Of a stretch of DNA of 64,000 nucleotides, positions 1 through 12,204 are shown piece by piece. The DNA comes from Mangifera indica (lineage: Eukaryota; Streptophyta; Magnoliopsida; Sapindales; Anacardiaceae). A program made the position numbers and the translations under genes. The stretch covers positions 4,422,001 through 4,486,000 of the forward strand of contig NC_058138.1 of assembly GCF_011075055.1 (NCBI RefSeq). Reading direction: 5' to 3'. Below the pieces are notes generated by a model. That model did no database searches and had not been told where the DNA came from. It saw only the letters and a list, made by a program, of their open reading frames with translations. The first letter of the stretch is position 1. Each line of letters opens with the position of its first letter.

Positions 1-2292
1 TATGTACAAAAAATACGCATATATAACACTACTAAAAAAATAGTGATGGTTGAAATGAAATGATCAGATTGTTAGCATTTTTTTTTTTGGTAAGTAATTG
101 TTGGTGTCTTTCAATGTACCGATTTATAGGATCGTTAAATATATTTTTTTCATATGTTTCCTAGAGCTCCCTGATATCACAATTGATTCAAATGTCATCA
201 CAATCATGATTGTCAATATTCTACAGTCAGAATTCTTCTTAACCAATCTCACAGAAATAATATTAAAAAGATGATTCGTAATTGATAGAGACTAGCTATA
301 TGAATTGCATATAACAATTAGCCACATCACCTACTTGCATGATAACCTTAATTGGGTAGAAAGTCCTTCCACCTAAAAGGAGTGGAAGGAGTGAGATTTG
401 ATAGATTCAATTAGAGGTGTAAATCAAACTAAGCCACTTGCGAGCAACTTATGACTTGACTTGATTAATATTAACATAAGACTGAGCTTAAGTCACTTGA
501 GTTTGGCTCTCGAACTTATTGGTGGTTCCTTATTCAATAAGTGTGCAAGGTCATGACTCGATTAAAGTAAAATATCCATATACCTTTAAAAGTTTCAAAT
601 TCTTCATTTACCCCTTAAAATCCTACTTTTTAACTTTAAATAAAGGGATAGTTGATAAATATATAAGTTATGAGTTTAAATATAATTTTTTAAAAATTGA
701 GGGATATAAGTGTAATTTTTTAACTAAGCTCAAATAAGTCAATCATACATTGAGTGCTTAAGGTAGGACTGTCTGATTTGAGCTTGAGCTCGAACTAAAA
801 ACTTAGTAGCTTGGTGAGCTAGAGTTAAAGCTCAAGCTTGACCTTTATTTTATTGAGTTGCGCTTGAGCCAAACACTATTTGGCTTGACTCAAACACCCT
901 AGATTAAACCATTTCCATGATTTCTATGATGTGTCATATCTGTTTAATACAATCATAGAGTTTCATTCCACCTTTATCTTATACTTTCATGGGACAACAA
1001 TCACTTCCTAGCAAATCATGATCATGCAATTATCCACTTCCATAAAAAACGAATTAGATTAAATGTTTAAATTCGTTATTATATAAGAGATTAATTCCAT
1101 GTAACCTTACCTCTTATCCTATAAATAAATAATCGTACATAGGTAAATAGACGTAAATTTTGACATACATACCATTAATATGCTAATTTTACTTTAGAAC
1201 TCAATAATATAATAGTAAATATAGGTTATCGACTTTTGAGCAAAGGGGCGAACCGCTTTTAAAATGTTTTATTCTCACTATTGCCCATGCTAAATTGCAC
1301 ATAATAATTTGAGAAGCAATATGATGTGTACCCACTTTGTATATATAAATAAATATACACATATATATATCATTACGTGATTAGATATTATTTTATCTTT
1401 GATTCATAATTATTTAATTATATGATAACATATATAAAATATTATATATTTATTATGTACTCAAAATAGATAATACATCTCTCATTGGTACAAGTTTTTT
1501 GCATCAATGGTCGATAACACATGTTATTAACCCAAATAGACAACAATACAAATAATAAACCCAACCAAGAAAAATCAAATGTATTATAAAATAGGAATGC
1601 TCATTTAATTATATGAAAGAACCTTGCACATGCATGGGCCATATTTTCCTTGGTCTCTTCACTATTATCTTTTTCTTTAATCATTTTCTCAATAATTTTT
1701 TAAAGTTAGAATTTAAATCATGTAGCCCTTTGGATTCAAGTCCATGTGAAGTTGTAACATCGTTGGCAAAGCTTGCAAGGGTGTCGGCAGAGCATTCAAA
1801 AGAGAATGCTTTAGCTTATTTTTAAGATCTAATCAAATATTGAATTAATAAAAGAGTCCGACTAGATCAATTGTTGGTCAAATTAAATTACTATATAAAT
1901 TAATATAAAATTATATATATATACACACACGGGGTCAAACCGTAGAGGAATTTAATTTTAGATAGAATCACTTGAGTTTAAATTAATGATTAAACTCATT
2001 TTCATAATCGAATCAAATTTGAATTGATTCAAATATTTAAGTTTAATATAACTTAGATCGAATCTAAAATTAAATTCAAAATTTTAACTTATCAATATGG
2101 AGTTAGGTCTCTTTTAGGTTTAGTTCAAATTAAATCCAACCACGTAAATATCTTTTTGGTAAATTTTATGAAAAGTTTTGGAGATTTTATGTTACAAATA
2201 TTAATGGAAAATTACCATATAAACTTGTAAAAAAAGGTATTAATGTTGAATTAGCTTGATAGTACAAATAGGTCTATCTTTCTAGTAAATTT
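1..2292. other. AT-rich intergenic spacer
   Basis: I see no gene. The stretch at about 415-900 is rich in degenerate alternations of 'gagctt', 'aagctc' and 'cttgag', a low-complexity repeat style seen again at 9.2-9.5, 18.4-18.8, 49.8-50.1 and 63.7-64 kb. Open frames here (such as 519-737 and 1613-1825) are short and have no recognisable domain. Confidence 0.6.
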
Positions 2293-2300
2293 TGTGAAGC

Positions 2301-3176
2301 TAGAGGTGTGCATAATTCGGTTTAAATTATAAAACCGAATTCGATCATTTAAAAAGATATAGTTTGGTTTGGTTTTGTTTGTAAAATGGCTTGGTTTGGA
2401 TTAAACATTTTTTAAACCATTTTTTTTTTTAGTTTATGTTATAGTTTGAATAATTTTCAAATCGAATCAAACCCTAAACCCTAAACTGTATTTTTTTAAA
2501 TATATATATAAAACTATATAATTATGTTCAACAAAATTTTTCAATAAATAATTTTTAGATTTTTTTAGATTTATTTTTTATTTTCTTTAAATGTATATTG
2601 TACATATATTTTAAATGTTTATATTATTTTTAGAAAACTATAATTCAATTAATTTTATTAAATTTTAGACACATATAAATGATTTTAAAAAGTTCAAACT
2701 ATGATAGATGGATTATGTATCATATTGTGTCTAAAAAACATAATTTTCATATCATATATCATGTATCGTATTGTATGATTCGCCTTTTAAAAAATGAAAT
2801 AATAAAATATTAATAAAATAATAAAAATCATAATTGACACCCCTTTATTTTGTAAAACATTCAAACTCTTAAACATTTGAAAATTTTTCATAAAGATCCA
2901 TACTGTAACATTATTTTCTTTTAAAAAATGTATCGATTCGTATTGGTAATATATATCGTATCATATGATACTTTTATTATATTGTATTAATTCGATACAC
3001 TTTATGATAGGTATAGTTTTTCACTTGTATTATATCTATCGTTAGATATGTATCGTCTATCGTATAATATTGAAAACTATAGTTCAAACTATAATCCAAA
3101 TTGGACAAAATCGTATAGTTTAGCTTAGTTTGAAAAAACTTTCAAACTGTATAAAACCAAACCGTACACACCCCTA
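2301..3176. mobile_element. hAT-like non-autonomous DNA transposon, copy 1
   Basis: The left end reads TAGAGGTGTGCATAATTCGG. The right end carries the inverse form, finishing CACACCCCTA. A perfect 8-bp direct duplication, TGTGAAGC, flanks it at 2293-2300 and 3177-3184. An 8-bp target duplication with a TAGGGGTG-type terminus is characteristic of the hAT superfamily. There is no transposase reading frame, so it is non-autonomous. Compared with copy 2 it carries about 390 extra bases near 2700-3090, bracketed by the direct repeat AGTTCAAACTAT, which looks like a nested insertion. Confidence 0.8.
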
Positions 3177-3260
3177 TGTGAAGCTTTAGGAGATGTTTGT
3201 CTTTTTGTTTTTGGGTGAGTTCGAGAATTTGTGGTTCAAGCTTGGGCTTATGATAGATTT

Positions 3261-3799
3261 TAGGGGTGTGTATAATTCGGTTTAAATCGTAAAATCGGAT
3301 TGAATTGTTTAAAAATTACGATTTGGTTTAATTTGTAAAATAGCTTAGTTTAAGTCGATAAATTTTTTAAAAACAGTTTTTAGTTTGAGTTGTGGTTTGA
3401 ACGATTTTCTAACCTAATTAAATCATAAACTGTATTTTTTTAAAAAGACATATATATAATTATATTTGACATAATTTTTCAATAAACAATTATGCGTACA
3501 ACTTTTTTTTCACAATTATATTGTTATTTTATTTTCATGTATATTGTATATATATTTCATATTTATTTTACATGTTTATGCTATATTTTTGAAACTATAA
3601 TTTAATTAATTTTATTTGATAATATATATTTAAAAATAAATGATTTTAATAGGTTCAAATCGTAATCCAAACCGTATTTTTTTAATTTGGTTTGTAATTT
3701 TAAATGGTTTAGTTTGGTTTGAAGATTTTCATAATTTTTTTTTCTAGTTTAGTTTGAAAAAATTTTCAAATGTACCAAATCGAATTATCCACACCCTTA
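3261..3799. mobile_element. hAT-like non-autonomous DNA transposon, copy 2
   Basis: It begins TAGGGGTGTGTATAATTCGG and ends with the inverted form CACACCCTTA. It shares most of its interior with copy 1, in the same orientation 84 bp away. The flanking octamers (atagattt and atagaagt) match at 6 of 8 positions, consistent with an aged target duplication. No coding capacity. Confidence 0.7.
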
Positions 3800-5104
3800 A
3801 TAGAAGTTGCTTACTTCGCTTTGATCTAATAATTTATAGTTAAATTTTATAATTTATATACTTTGAATTATTCTCTATATTCAAAGTTTGACATTGGATT
3901 ATATGTTCAAATTTTAAAAGCTAAAAGGGCCATAAAAAATTGATCATACTAAGATATCTAACTAATAAAAGTTTAAAGAGTAAATTAAAATTTCAGACCT
4001 GTAAGTGTAAGATTTTAAATTCTTTAAAGGTATATTAACATTAGATTTAAACCAAATTGTGTACTTACTAAGCTAACAAATAAAACGAGCTTAATTTAGT
4101 TTGTATCAAAACAACCTCGGCACAATACAAGCCGAACTGAGCATGAATAACTTGCACATAACTTGGCTATACCTATGTGTAGTTTTTTAATTAATAAATA
4201 AATATTATATGATTATGTTATATATTTTAATAAAAATATAATTGTGGTTAGACATCAAATCAACCTTTTTTCAATTTGTATAAAAATAAAATTCACAAAC
4301 GGGGTTGGTGAAAACGTGAAACAATCCGATTTTGCCGTTAGCCAGTCAAATTTCTGTATAAACAGTAAACATTTTTCCGGGAGGTCCAAAATATTTCTAT
4401 TTTACTGAAAGCCTCCCTTGGTATCAAAAGTTAGCATAAAAAATCCTTTGCATTAGGGTGACTATGCCAAGCTCTCAAAAAAGTATGACCCACAATTTTG
4501 CAGTCGTGCTAGGAGCCTTAGGATTTGGCCTATAAAAATATATAAAAAATATAAAAATTTTAAAAATAATTTTAGAAAATAATATTACAAGCCAATATGC
4601 CGAGCAAGACCCACCTTCTAACGAGCCATAGCATGACATGTCTAGTGAGTACGATAGGTTGTGTTGAGCATGACTCACAATCATGTTTAAGGGTAACTAT
4701 AACTAATTTGGATAATGACACCCAAAGACTTAACTTTAAAAATTTTTTATTAAAGGGACTACATTTTTGCTATTTATTGAATGTATTAAACAAATATAAT
4801 TAAAATTATTATTTTGTTTAATTTTTAAAGTAAGGTGATTAGTTTGTACCTTTTTGGGAAATAATAAAAGTTTGAACATTCAATAAAAAGAGTTGAAAAT
4901 TTAGTTAATTAATAAGAAAATTTGAAAGTTTAATTATTTCGATAAAATCAACAAAGTTTATTCTATTAAATAGAAAAAAAGGTTATAGTTTGAAACCTTC
5001 TCCTCTCATCATTAATTTATGATATAAAATGTTATTTTACAATTTAATTGGTTTCGGGTTTTGTTTTTTTAACGACTCTATTGACCTTAATATAAATTAA
5101 AAAC
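3800..5104. other. AT-rich intergenic spacer
   Basis: No gene seen. The stretch at 4440-4720 contains 'cgagcc' and 'gcatgactcac' motifs that partly recur at 9840-10000, suggesting an old dispersed repeat that I cannot classify. Confidence 0.5.
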
Positions 5105-5545
5105 TTAATTATGCGTTTAGTTTAAAGTTATTAAAGATTATTCTGATAATTTATATTTTATTATCTTATTTAGTTTGTTAGATAATATTATCAATAGTAA
5201 TATGATAAATAATATAAAAATTAATCTGATTACCTCCTCCTATAAATATTAAAAAGTAGTATTGATTATATTATAGTTATATCCTTACTTGTTAATTTTT
5301 TATGATAAAAATACCTTTATTTTAGTTAATATTATAAATAGTATAAAAAATATTTTAGAATAATTATACTTAATTATATTTAAAATATTTAAATAATATA
5401 ATGTTTTTTTATTATATTTAATCAAATATAATAATTATTTATACCTATAATAATGTAGACCTATATTTATATATAATAATCTGATAAATAATTGATATTT
5501 ATGATAATTTTTTATTTTTGATAATAAAAAATAAAAAATTATTTA
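5105..5545 (-). mobile_element. Decayed Harbinger-type MITE (relative of 17485-17975)
   Basis: Read on the minus strand, this AT-rich stretch aligns with the MITE at 17485-17975. Shared blocks include 'aaaaaatattttagaataattatac', 'aataattatttatacct' and 'ttttgataataaaaa'. The terminal inverted repeats are eroded and I cannot define a target duplication. No coding capacity. Confidence 0.55.
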
Positions 5546-5639
5546 AATTGAATACATGCTACTTATGTTTTCGACATTTAAGGACTTTATTGTTATAGAT
5601 TAAAACATTAGGGATTCAAATAGTGGAAGAAAAATCCCA

Positions 5640-5877
5640 GAATTCGGTGTCTTCTGTCGTTTTCCCCACCGACTCCACTAAATCTGAATCCTCCATCCAC
5701 ACACATCCAACGGCTCTTACAACCTTCTCTCTAATCCGGACCCACAAAGATCCAACGCGTTTATAACTTTTTTTTTTGCAAAAACACCCCCGTCTTCACC
5801 TATAAATGTACCGCCTTCGAGTTAAGAGAAGCGTCTCATTCTCTTCTCATCTTTCTGATTTCTGCTCTCATTAATAG
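5640..5877 (+). promoter_or_regulatory. SAM synthetase promoter and first (untranslated) exon
   Basis: A TATAAA box lies at 5801-5806, in a locally GC-richer stretch compared with the AT-rich DNA upstream. Transcription probably begins about 30 bases downstream, near 5830. The first exon then runs to a splice donor at 5877/5878 (ATAG|GTAC). The exact start site is inferred. Confidence 0.65.
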
Positions 5878-6333
5878 GTACCCTTCTACTCCATCTAGCT
5901 ACTGTCATTATTGTAATGTGGATTTGATTCTGTTATCATAAATTCATATAAAATTTTGATCGTTTATCGTAAATATACTCTGAATTTAGTACTTTTACTA
6001 TGATTTTAATGTAATGTGAGAATGATTATTTGATTGCATTAGTCATATGCTGAATGTCACTAAAATGAGGGAATTATCGTTTAGTGGTCTTGTTTTGATA
6101 TTAATTTAATGTTTAATTTTTAAATATGGCAGTTTCGTGTGTTTAAAAAGGGAGAATTTTTGGAATTTTGAATTGAATTTTTGTTAGGTTTTATTTAGAT
6201 CTGAGTGAATGGGGTTGATTCGTGAAGTCGGTTTGTGTTGGTTTTGAGAAATCTGCTGTTATTTTTTTTGGTGGGTCATTGAATGATGAATTTTTGTTCA
6301 AGTTTTGTTGAAATGTTGGTGTGTGATTTGCAG
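5878..6333 (+). other. 5' UTR intron of the SAM synthetase gene
   Basis: The segment starts GTAC and ends TTTGCAG, T-rich throughout, and lies 14 bases before the initiator ATG. Plant SAM synthetase genes commonly have an uninterrupted coding region preceded by one intron in the 5' leader, which fits here. Such leader introns often raise expression, but that is inference for this gene. Confidence 0.7.
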
Positions 6334-6347
6334 ATTTTGAACAAAAA

Positions 6348-7529
6348 ATGGAGACTTTTCTATTCACATCTGAATCTGTGAACGAGGGTCACCCAGACAA
6401 ACTGTGTGATCAGATTTCTGATGCAGTTCTTGATGCATGTCTTGAGCAAGATCCTGATAGCAAAGTTGCTTGTGAAACTTGTACCAAGACTAACATGGTT
6501 ATGGTTTTTGGTGAAATCACAACCAAGGCTAATGTAGACTATGAAAAGATTGTTCGCAACACTTGTCGTAACATTGGGTTTGTTTCTGATGATGTTGGTT
6601 TGGATGCTGATAATTGTAAAGTCTTAGTTTGTATTGAACAACAGAGCCCCGATATTGCTCAGGGTGTCCATGGTCATCTCACCAAACGTCCTGAGGAAAT
6701 TGGTGCTGGTGACCAGGGTCATATGTTTGGTTATGCAACTGACGAGACACCCGAACTTATGCCTCTCAGTCATGTTCTTGCTACCAAGCTTGGGGCTCGT
6801 CTTACCGAGGTTCGCAAGAATGGAACTTGCCCATGGTTGAGACCTGATGGGAAGACTCAAGTTACTGTTGAGTACTACAATGAAAAGGGTGCAATGGTTC
6901 CATTTCGCGTTCACACAGTTTTGATCTCTACACAGCATGATGAAACTGTTACTAATGATGAGATTGCTGCTGATCTGAAAGAGCATGTTATTAAGCCTGT
7001 TATCCCAGAGAAGTACCTGGATGAGAAGACCATCTTCCATCTTAATCCTTCAGGCCGTTTTGTTATTGGTGGGCCTCATGGTGATGCTGGTCTAACCGGC
7101 CGTAAGATCATTATTGATACTTATGGTGGCTGGGGAGCTCATGGTGGTGGTGCATTCTCTGGGAAGGATCCAACCAAGGTTGACAGAAGTGGAGCTTACA
7201 TTGTCAGGCAGGCAGCTAAGAGTATTGTTGCTGGTGGACTTGCTCGCCGGTGCATTGTTCAGGTCTCATATGCCATTGGTGTACCTGAACCCCTTTCTGT
7301 GTTTGTTGACACATATGGAACTGGAAAGATTCCAGATAAGGAGATTCTCAAGATTGTCAAGGAGAACTTTGATTTCAGGCCTGGTATGATTGCCATTAAC
7401 CTGGATCTGAAGAGGGGTGGCAACAACAGGTTTTTGAAGACTGCTGCATATGGGCATTTCGGAAGGGAGGACCCTGACTTCACATGGGAGGTAGTGAAGC
7501 CCCTCAAGTGGGAGAAACCCCAAGAGTAA
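6348..7529 (+). CDS. SAMS: S-adenosylmethionine synthetase (methionine adenosyltransferase)
   Basis: This cytosolic enzyme makes S-adenosylmethionine from methionine and ATP. The product is the methyl donor for lignin, pectin, DNA and protein methylation and the precursor of ethylene and polyamines. The 393-residue product has the usual plant length and is uninterrupted. The N-terminal substrate motif EGHPDK is at residues 13-18. The ATP-binding hexapeptide GAGDQG is at 119-124, and the glycine-rich P-loop-like motif GGGAFSGKD is at 266-274. All three domains of the family are present in order. The start is the first ATG after the leader intron and gives the conserved [18 protein letters not shown] beginning. 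Codon use is more GC-balanced than the surroundings. I see no damage, and this is probably an active housekeeping isoform. Transcripts probably end between about 7650 and 7760. The longest antisense open frames across it are artefacts of its composition. Confidence 0.98.
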   Translation: METFLFTSESVNEGHPDKLCDQISDAVLDACLEQDPDSKVACETCTKTNMVMVFGEITTKANVDYEKIVRNTCRNIGFVSDDVGLDADNCKVLVCIEQQSPDIAQGVHGHLTKRPEEIGAGDQGHMFGYATDETPELMPLSHVLATKLGARLTEVRKNGTCPWLRPDGKTQVTVEYYNEKGAMVPFRVHTVLISTQHDETVTNDEIAADLKEHVIKPVIPEKYLDEKTIFHLNPSGRFVIGGPHGDAGLTGRKIIIDTYGGWGAHGGGAFSGKDPTKVDRSGAYIVRQAAKSIVAGGLARRCIVQVSYAIGVPEPLSVFVDTYGTGKIPDKEILKIVKENFDFRPGMIAINLDLKRGGNNRFLKTAAYGHFGREDPDFTWEVVKPLKWEKPQE

Positions 7530-8164
7530 AAATGTGCATTTCAATACTTTGAGGTGGGGGGTGGTCAATACTATGCCATGCTTATTCACTGCACTTGCAG
7601 CTTAACTGAAGAGTTTGCTATATTGTTTTGGTGTCAATGTGTTCTTTTGGCCTTTTTTTAACTTCAAAATTGCCTTTTTTAAAATATGCGTATGCCATAT
7701 GTATTAAAAAAAAAGATATATCTGTTTTTGAGTTGTAGTCAATGAAAAATTTAGAGACAGCTGCCTTGATTGATACCCATATGAGATTGATAGGGAAAAA
7801 GTAATAGGGAGATAGAAAGGTTCAGTTCTGCAGCAGTATTGATGTATGTTCATGTGAATGTCCATTTGCAAGTGCTAGTTGAATCTTTGGAGAGAGAAAA
7901 TGAGGAAAGATTTTTCTTTTGTGGGAGAGAATTAGATTTTTCTTCATTAAATTCTGATTTTCAATATACTAGTTGTTTTCTATGAAACATAAAACTGTGA
8001 AATATTGAACCGTATAGGACAGAACTCTACAGGACTTGTCTCTGTTGGCTTAAATAATAAAATTTTCAATGTCATGATCCAATACTTGTAGGATCAGGAC
8101 ACAAGATTAAAATTATGATAGACTTGTTGTGTATGTATGCAATATTTACATATTACAAGCTTAA

Positions 8165-8687
8165 TGGAATTCTGGAAATTCAACTTACCTATAAAATATG
8201 CATACAGAGAAGAATAAGCTATGGGGAAGACGGCAAGAACAATCGCTGCAACAGTTAAGCCATCATGGTGAGACCCGAAGTAATCTTCTAAGAAGGCAGA
8301 TACTCATATGCGTTTGCCGAATACCAGAACTTCTGTTTGTACATCTTTATACTGGGAAGTGAGCATACTGTTTATTGTCCTAGATGTAGGCATCAAGTGG
8401 TAGAGCCAGAGCTACCACTTTGGCACACGATTAGAAAAAATATAATTACCAATTCAGCCTCCTAGTTATGAACCCGTAAATAAGTTGAAGAAATGTTGAA
8501 GTGTTTTACGCTTTTGCCGGTTTAGGGACGAAGAACAGAACAGATTGAACATGCATGAAGATGTGAAACCACTCAAATGATTATACAAGGAAAACACATT
8601 ACCTTGAGTGAATTGCTCTGATTCCCTGAGAGAACCTTTGTTAAGGAAGTCTTCCTACATACTGGAGGCCCCAGCAACAATGCTATC
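8165..8687 (-). pseudogene. PDR/ABCG transporter relic (exon 4 plus exons 23-24)
   Basis: Three minus-strand pieces match exons of the intact gene at 21172-28067. The piece at 8687-8603 matches exon 4, with splice sites preserved, but the Walker A GPPGCGKT has decayed to GPPVCRKT. The piece at about 8552-8516 matches the 3' end of exon 23. The piece at about 8430-8165 matches the last exon, including a YLMPTS-like region (decayed to HLMPTS), FLEDYFG and a GKLNFQ end, but with in-frame stops. Exons 5-22 are missing between the first two pieces, so a large internal deletion has occurred. The relic lies tail-to-tail with the SAM synthetase gene, about 0.6 kb from its stop codon. It cannot encode a transporter. 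Confidence 0.85.
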
Positions 8688-8689
8688 CT

Positions 8690-11450
8690 GCTCAAAAACA
8701 AACCAAGCCCACTTAAGCCTATACCATACTTCCTCTCCCTTTTTTTTTTTTTTTTTTTCAAATGGGGAACCACCCAAATTGGATTGCCACTTCAAGGGTG
8801 AATAAATTATACTGAACAGATAAAATTTTGGATACAATAATTGACATTATAACCACTTGAATCTATACTCTCTTATATATTAAGTTTTCTCTTTTGTTAC
8901 TTAAACTAGCATGAAACTATTTAATCTACTTACAAAAACCAATTAACACTTTTCAACCTATTGACCAGGCTTTATGACCCCACTAGCATCATTAATTATA
9001 TACTTACTTGATTTTATTTTAATTAATAGGCAATAATATGGATATATAAAAAAAAAAAAATGTTAATTTGCCATATAACTGAACATGTTGTTTTATGATT
9101 TGAGAACAATTTATAAACTAAATTAATTTATGTATTTAGAGTTAAAAACATCTCTTACAAGTAATGTTTTTAGATTTGGATTGAATTTAGATTTGGTCAA
9201 AGTGCTATTCTGAGTCTTTCCGATTCGATTAATATTTAAACTAGAATATAACCAATCATTGAGATTCAAGTTCAAAAATCAACATGATATTATTAGGTCC
9301 ATTGGACAAGGATTGAACTGATAGTTGAATTGTGACCTATCATCATTCGCTCAATTTAATTATGGTTCAACTTGGTCTATTGACTTAACCTTTTTTAAAC
9401 CTCATTTGGATTGAACTGTCATCAAGTCCTAGTTGAACTAACTAATTTGGTCTGAGTTTATGAAGCATGCTATAAGTATATATTATCAACAATGAATCCT
9501 TACTTGAGTCATATCATCCCTTTTGTGATTAAATTGATCATACAAAGTAAATGAAATCCTTTGTCTAGTAACCAGTTACACAATTACTGTACTAAGTAAG
9601 TTAAAAGTTTAATCTTGATATACTATCAACAAATTTCAAAATTATCCTATCTTTATTGCTTGAATGTCCTCGCTTTAATTTGTCACTTAAAATACCCCTT
9701 TGGGCCATGCCTATAATTATTAAGGAACTGTTTTCATAAAACATTTTGTCATACAAGTTAGCGTAGCCTGACTTGAGTTTAGATATTATTTTGTCATACA
9801 AGTTAAGAAGCAATTTCAGTCACAGGTAGAAATACTGACAAGCCTCTTCGTGTTGGGTGTGCATAATTTAGTGTAATTCATTGTGTCATAGATAGGTTGT
9901 GTCAGGCAAACTCTAGCGAGCCATGTTGGTCTACCTCAACACTAAGGTTTTGAACATGCCTATAACCCTTAGGTCATGTCTTCATGAACTTTTTGGTATG
10001 CTATTTTGTCGTAGGCTTGAATATGACTTACCTTAAATGCAACCACAATTTTAATGATGGATCGACCTATTGAATTAAGATGTTGCAAATATCTCCTTAA
10101 CCTATTCCTCCCTCGTCTCGCTACAAAATAATTCTTGTAAAAATTTGCCAATATAATCTTTGCCTTTTCAAATAATTACAAAAAGCCATTCATACATAAA
10201 GTCAAACTCTATTTCATTTTTATCCTAAACCCTAATCATCATATTTTCTACTCTCTTGCCGGCTCATTACCTTTCTTCATAATAGATATGGCGATGAGGG
10301 TAGGAAAGGAGATCAATATTTCCCTGCAAGGTGGGATAAAGATTCCTTGTTATTCCCGTAGTTGGGGGTGGATTAGAGCTGTGAAAATTTCGGTACTATA
10401 ATTGAGCAAAAATGATTAAAATGATGTCATTTTGATACATTTTTTAATTAAAAAGCGATTGTTTTAGTTAATCCATATACAATTTTTTAAGCTCATAAGT
10501 TTGATGAGTTAAAACACTTCTAAAACTCAAATTAAAAAATGTTCAATTCTTAGGTTCAAGCTTGAGACTAAGTTTGTTTACATTAAACTTGTTTTGAGTT
10601 TGTTCGAATTGAGTTTATTTTTAAGTTCAAACAAACTTAATTTGAATCTAACGCTACTGGTAATGATTTTATCTAATGGGAACGTGATAGGGTATGGAAA
10701 ATTCACCCCATTGTACCCCACCTAACCCTATCTGACCCAACTCGACTTGCCACCATAATCTATATATAGTTTGATATTATTATTTATCAGAATTTTTATA
10801 TGTTGATTAGACGATAATATCAACAAATTGAATGTCAAAAGTCTAATTGACAAAAGAAAAAAAATCGCGCGTATTTCCAAATTTTGACAAGGGCTGGTAG
10901 GAAAGAGTTGGAAGGAATCTATGAAATTCCAAATGTGGAATTGAGTTTTTCTTTTCTTCAAAAACTAAATAATTCTTCTTTTTAATTAGACAACAGTAAA
11001 ATATGTATTAATAATGATATATTATTATATAATTAATTAATTTTAAATTAAAAATAAAATAATAATAATCGATCATATGATGATATATTATTAATATATA
11101 AATTAATATTTATTATTAATTTACCCAATTTTACTCTTAAGAAATTATAAGCTTTTTACACATATTTCTATATAATGCCTAAATGATGGGTAAAAAATTC
11201 TCAAAATACTTGATTGTTTGGGTATGTTTTAAAACATTTATAAACAAGAAAAACATTTTCAAAATTTTAAGTGTTGAAAATGGAAAGCACTTAGAATTGT
11301 CTTTTTAGTCAGGTTTTCACGCTACTTAATTAAAAGACAAATATGAATTAACATGAGTAATTTTTAATGCATGCTCATTGATTGGTTTGTCAAATCAATT
11401 TTAAATTTAAATGGGATTTTAGTGTGTCTCTTGAACTCATATATGTTTAT
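8690..11450. other. Intergenic spacer, repeat-derived
   Basis: No gene seen. The 9180-9480 stretch is degenerate 'gattcaagttga' type sequence. The 9840-10150 stretch shares short motifs with 4440-4720. The 10980-11130 stretch is almost pure A/T. Several 60-80-codon frames lack any recognisable domain. Confidence 0.5.
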
Positions 11451-11452
11451 AG

Positions 11453-11824
11453 CTAGGAATAGCAACGGGGTGTGGCGAGACGGAGCTGAATATCCTAATA
11501 TTTGTTCCCATCATTGTAAGGAAAACCTTTTCTCATCCATACCCTGTCTCTAATATGAGGATGACAACAAATATTCGTCCCTGCTTTGCCTTTTATATGA
11601 GGATGATAGAGAATTTTTGTCCCTTCCTTGTGAGAAAATTTCTCTGCCTTTCCCCTCATCATCTTGTGGGAAAAATTTCCCTCATTGCTCTCCCCATCCA
11701 TGCAAAAAAAAAAAAAAAAAAAATTTTAGGTGTTAAGATATATTTGTAATAATTCAAAACTTTTATATAGTGTAAATTTCCCTCCCCACCCCGTCCTTGT
11801 CTCCGTCTCTGTCCCTATTCCTGT
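11453..11824. mobile_element. Possible small inverted-repeat element
   Basis: The left edge 'aggaatagcaacggggtg' is roughly mirrored at the right edge by 'ccccgtccttg...ccctattcct', giving imperfect terminal inverted repeats around a pyrimidine-rich core with an A run at 11703-11722. I could not find a convincing target duplication, so the boundaries and class are tentative. Confidence 0.35.
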
Positions 11825-11879
11825 TTGAACTATTGAATTACCATTCTTATCTATGTCTCAATCAAACTTAAGTACAATG

Positions 11880-12178
11880 GAGACCTACTTAAGAAAACAA
11901 ATTTTTTTGAAATGAGTAGTTGCCCAACACCAATGGTATCTTCTGTAAATTTGTTAGTACATGATAGTGAATCCTTTTGCTTATAACATTCTTTACAAGA
12001 AATAGTTGTATCATTACAATATCTAACTATTACCAAACCAGATATAACTTGTGCTATCAATAAGCTAAACCAGTTCATGCAATCTCTTACCGCATTACAA
12101 TGGCAAACATGCAAAAGATTGCTTATGTATCTTAAAAGAACAATGTACCATGGATTTTTAAGTAGTAATTCCATTAAT
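11880..12178 (+). mobile_element. Ty1/copia reverse transcriptase relic
   Basis: The plus strand reads as the C-terminal part of a copia polymerase. The sequence around 11925-11945 gives a CPTPMVSS segment. The sequence around 12018-12150 gives LQYLTITKPDITCAINKLNQ and then MYLKRT, which are hallmark copia blocks. A stop codon and probable small indels are present. No LTRs or integrase could be tied to it, so it is an isolated fragment. Confidence 0.75.
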
Positions 12179-12204
12179 CTTTGAAAGATATACTACAATA
12201 GAGG

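Noticed and set aside
2469..2486. Telomere-like 'aaaccctaaaccctaaac'
   Set aside because: Only about two and a half units of the plant telomere repeat, inside a hAT-like element; chance or a motif of the element is enough to explain it.
6624..7040. 138-codon antisense open frame within the SAM synthetase gene
   Set aside because: It lies wholly inside the conserved coding region on the opposite strand and shows no domain; it is a by-product of codon composition.
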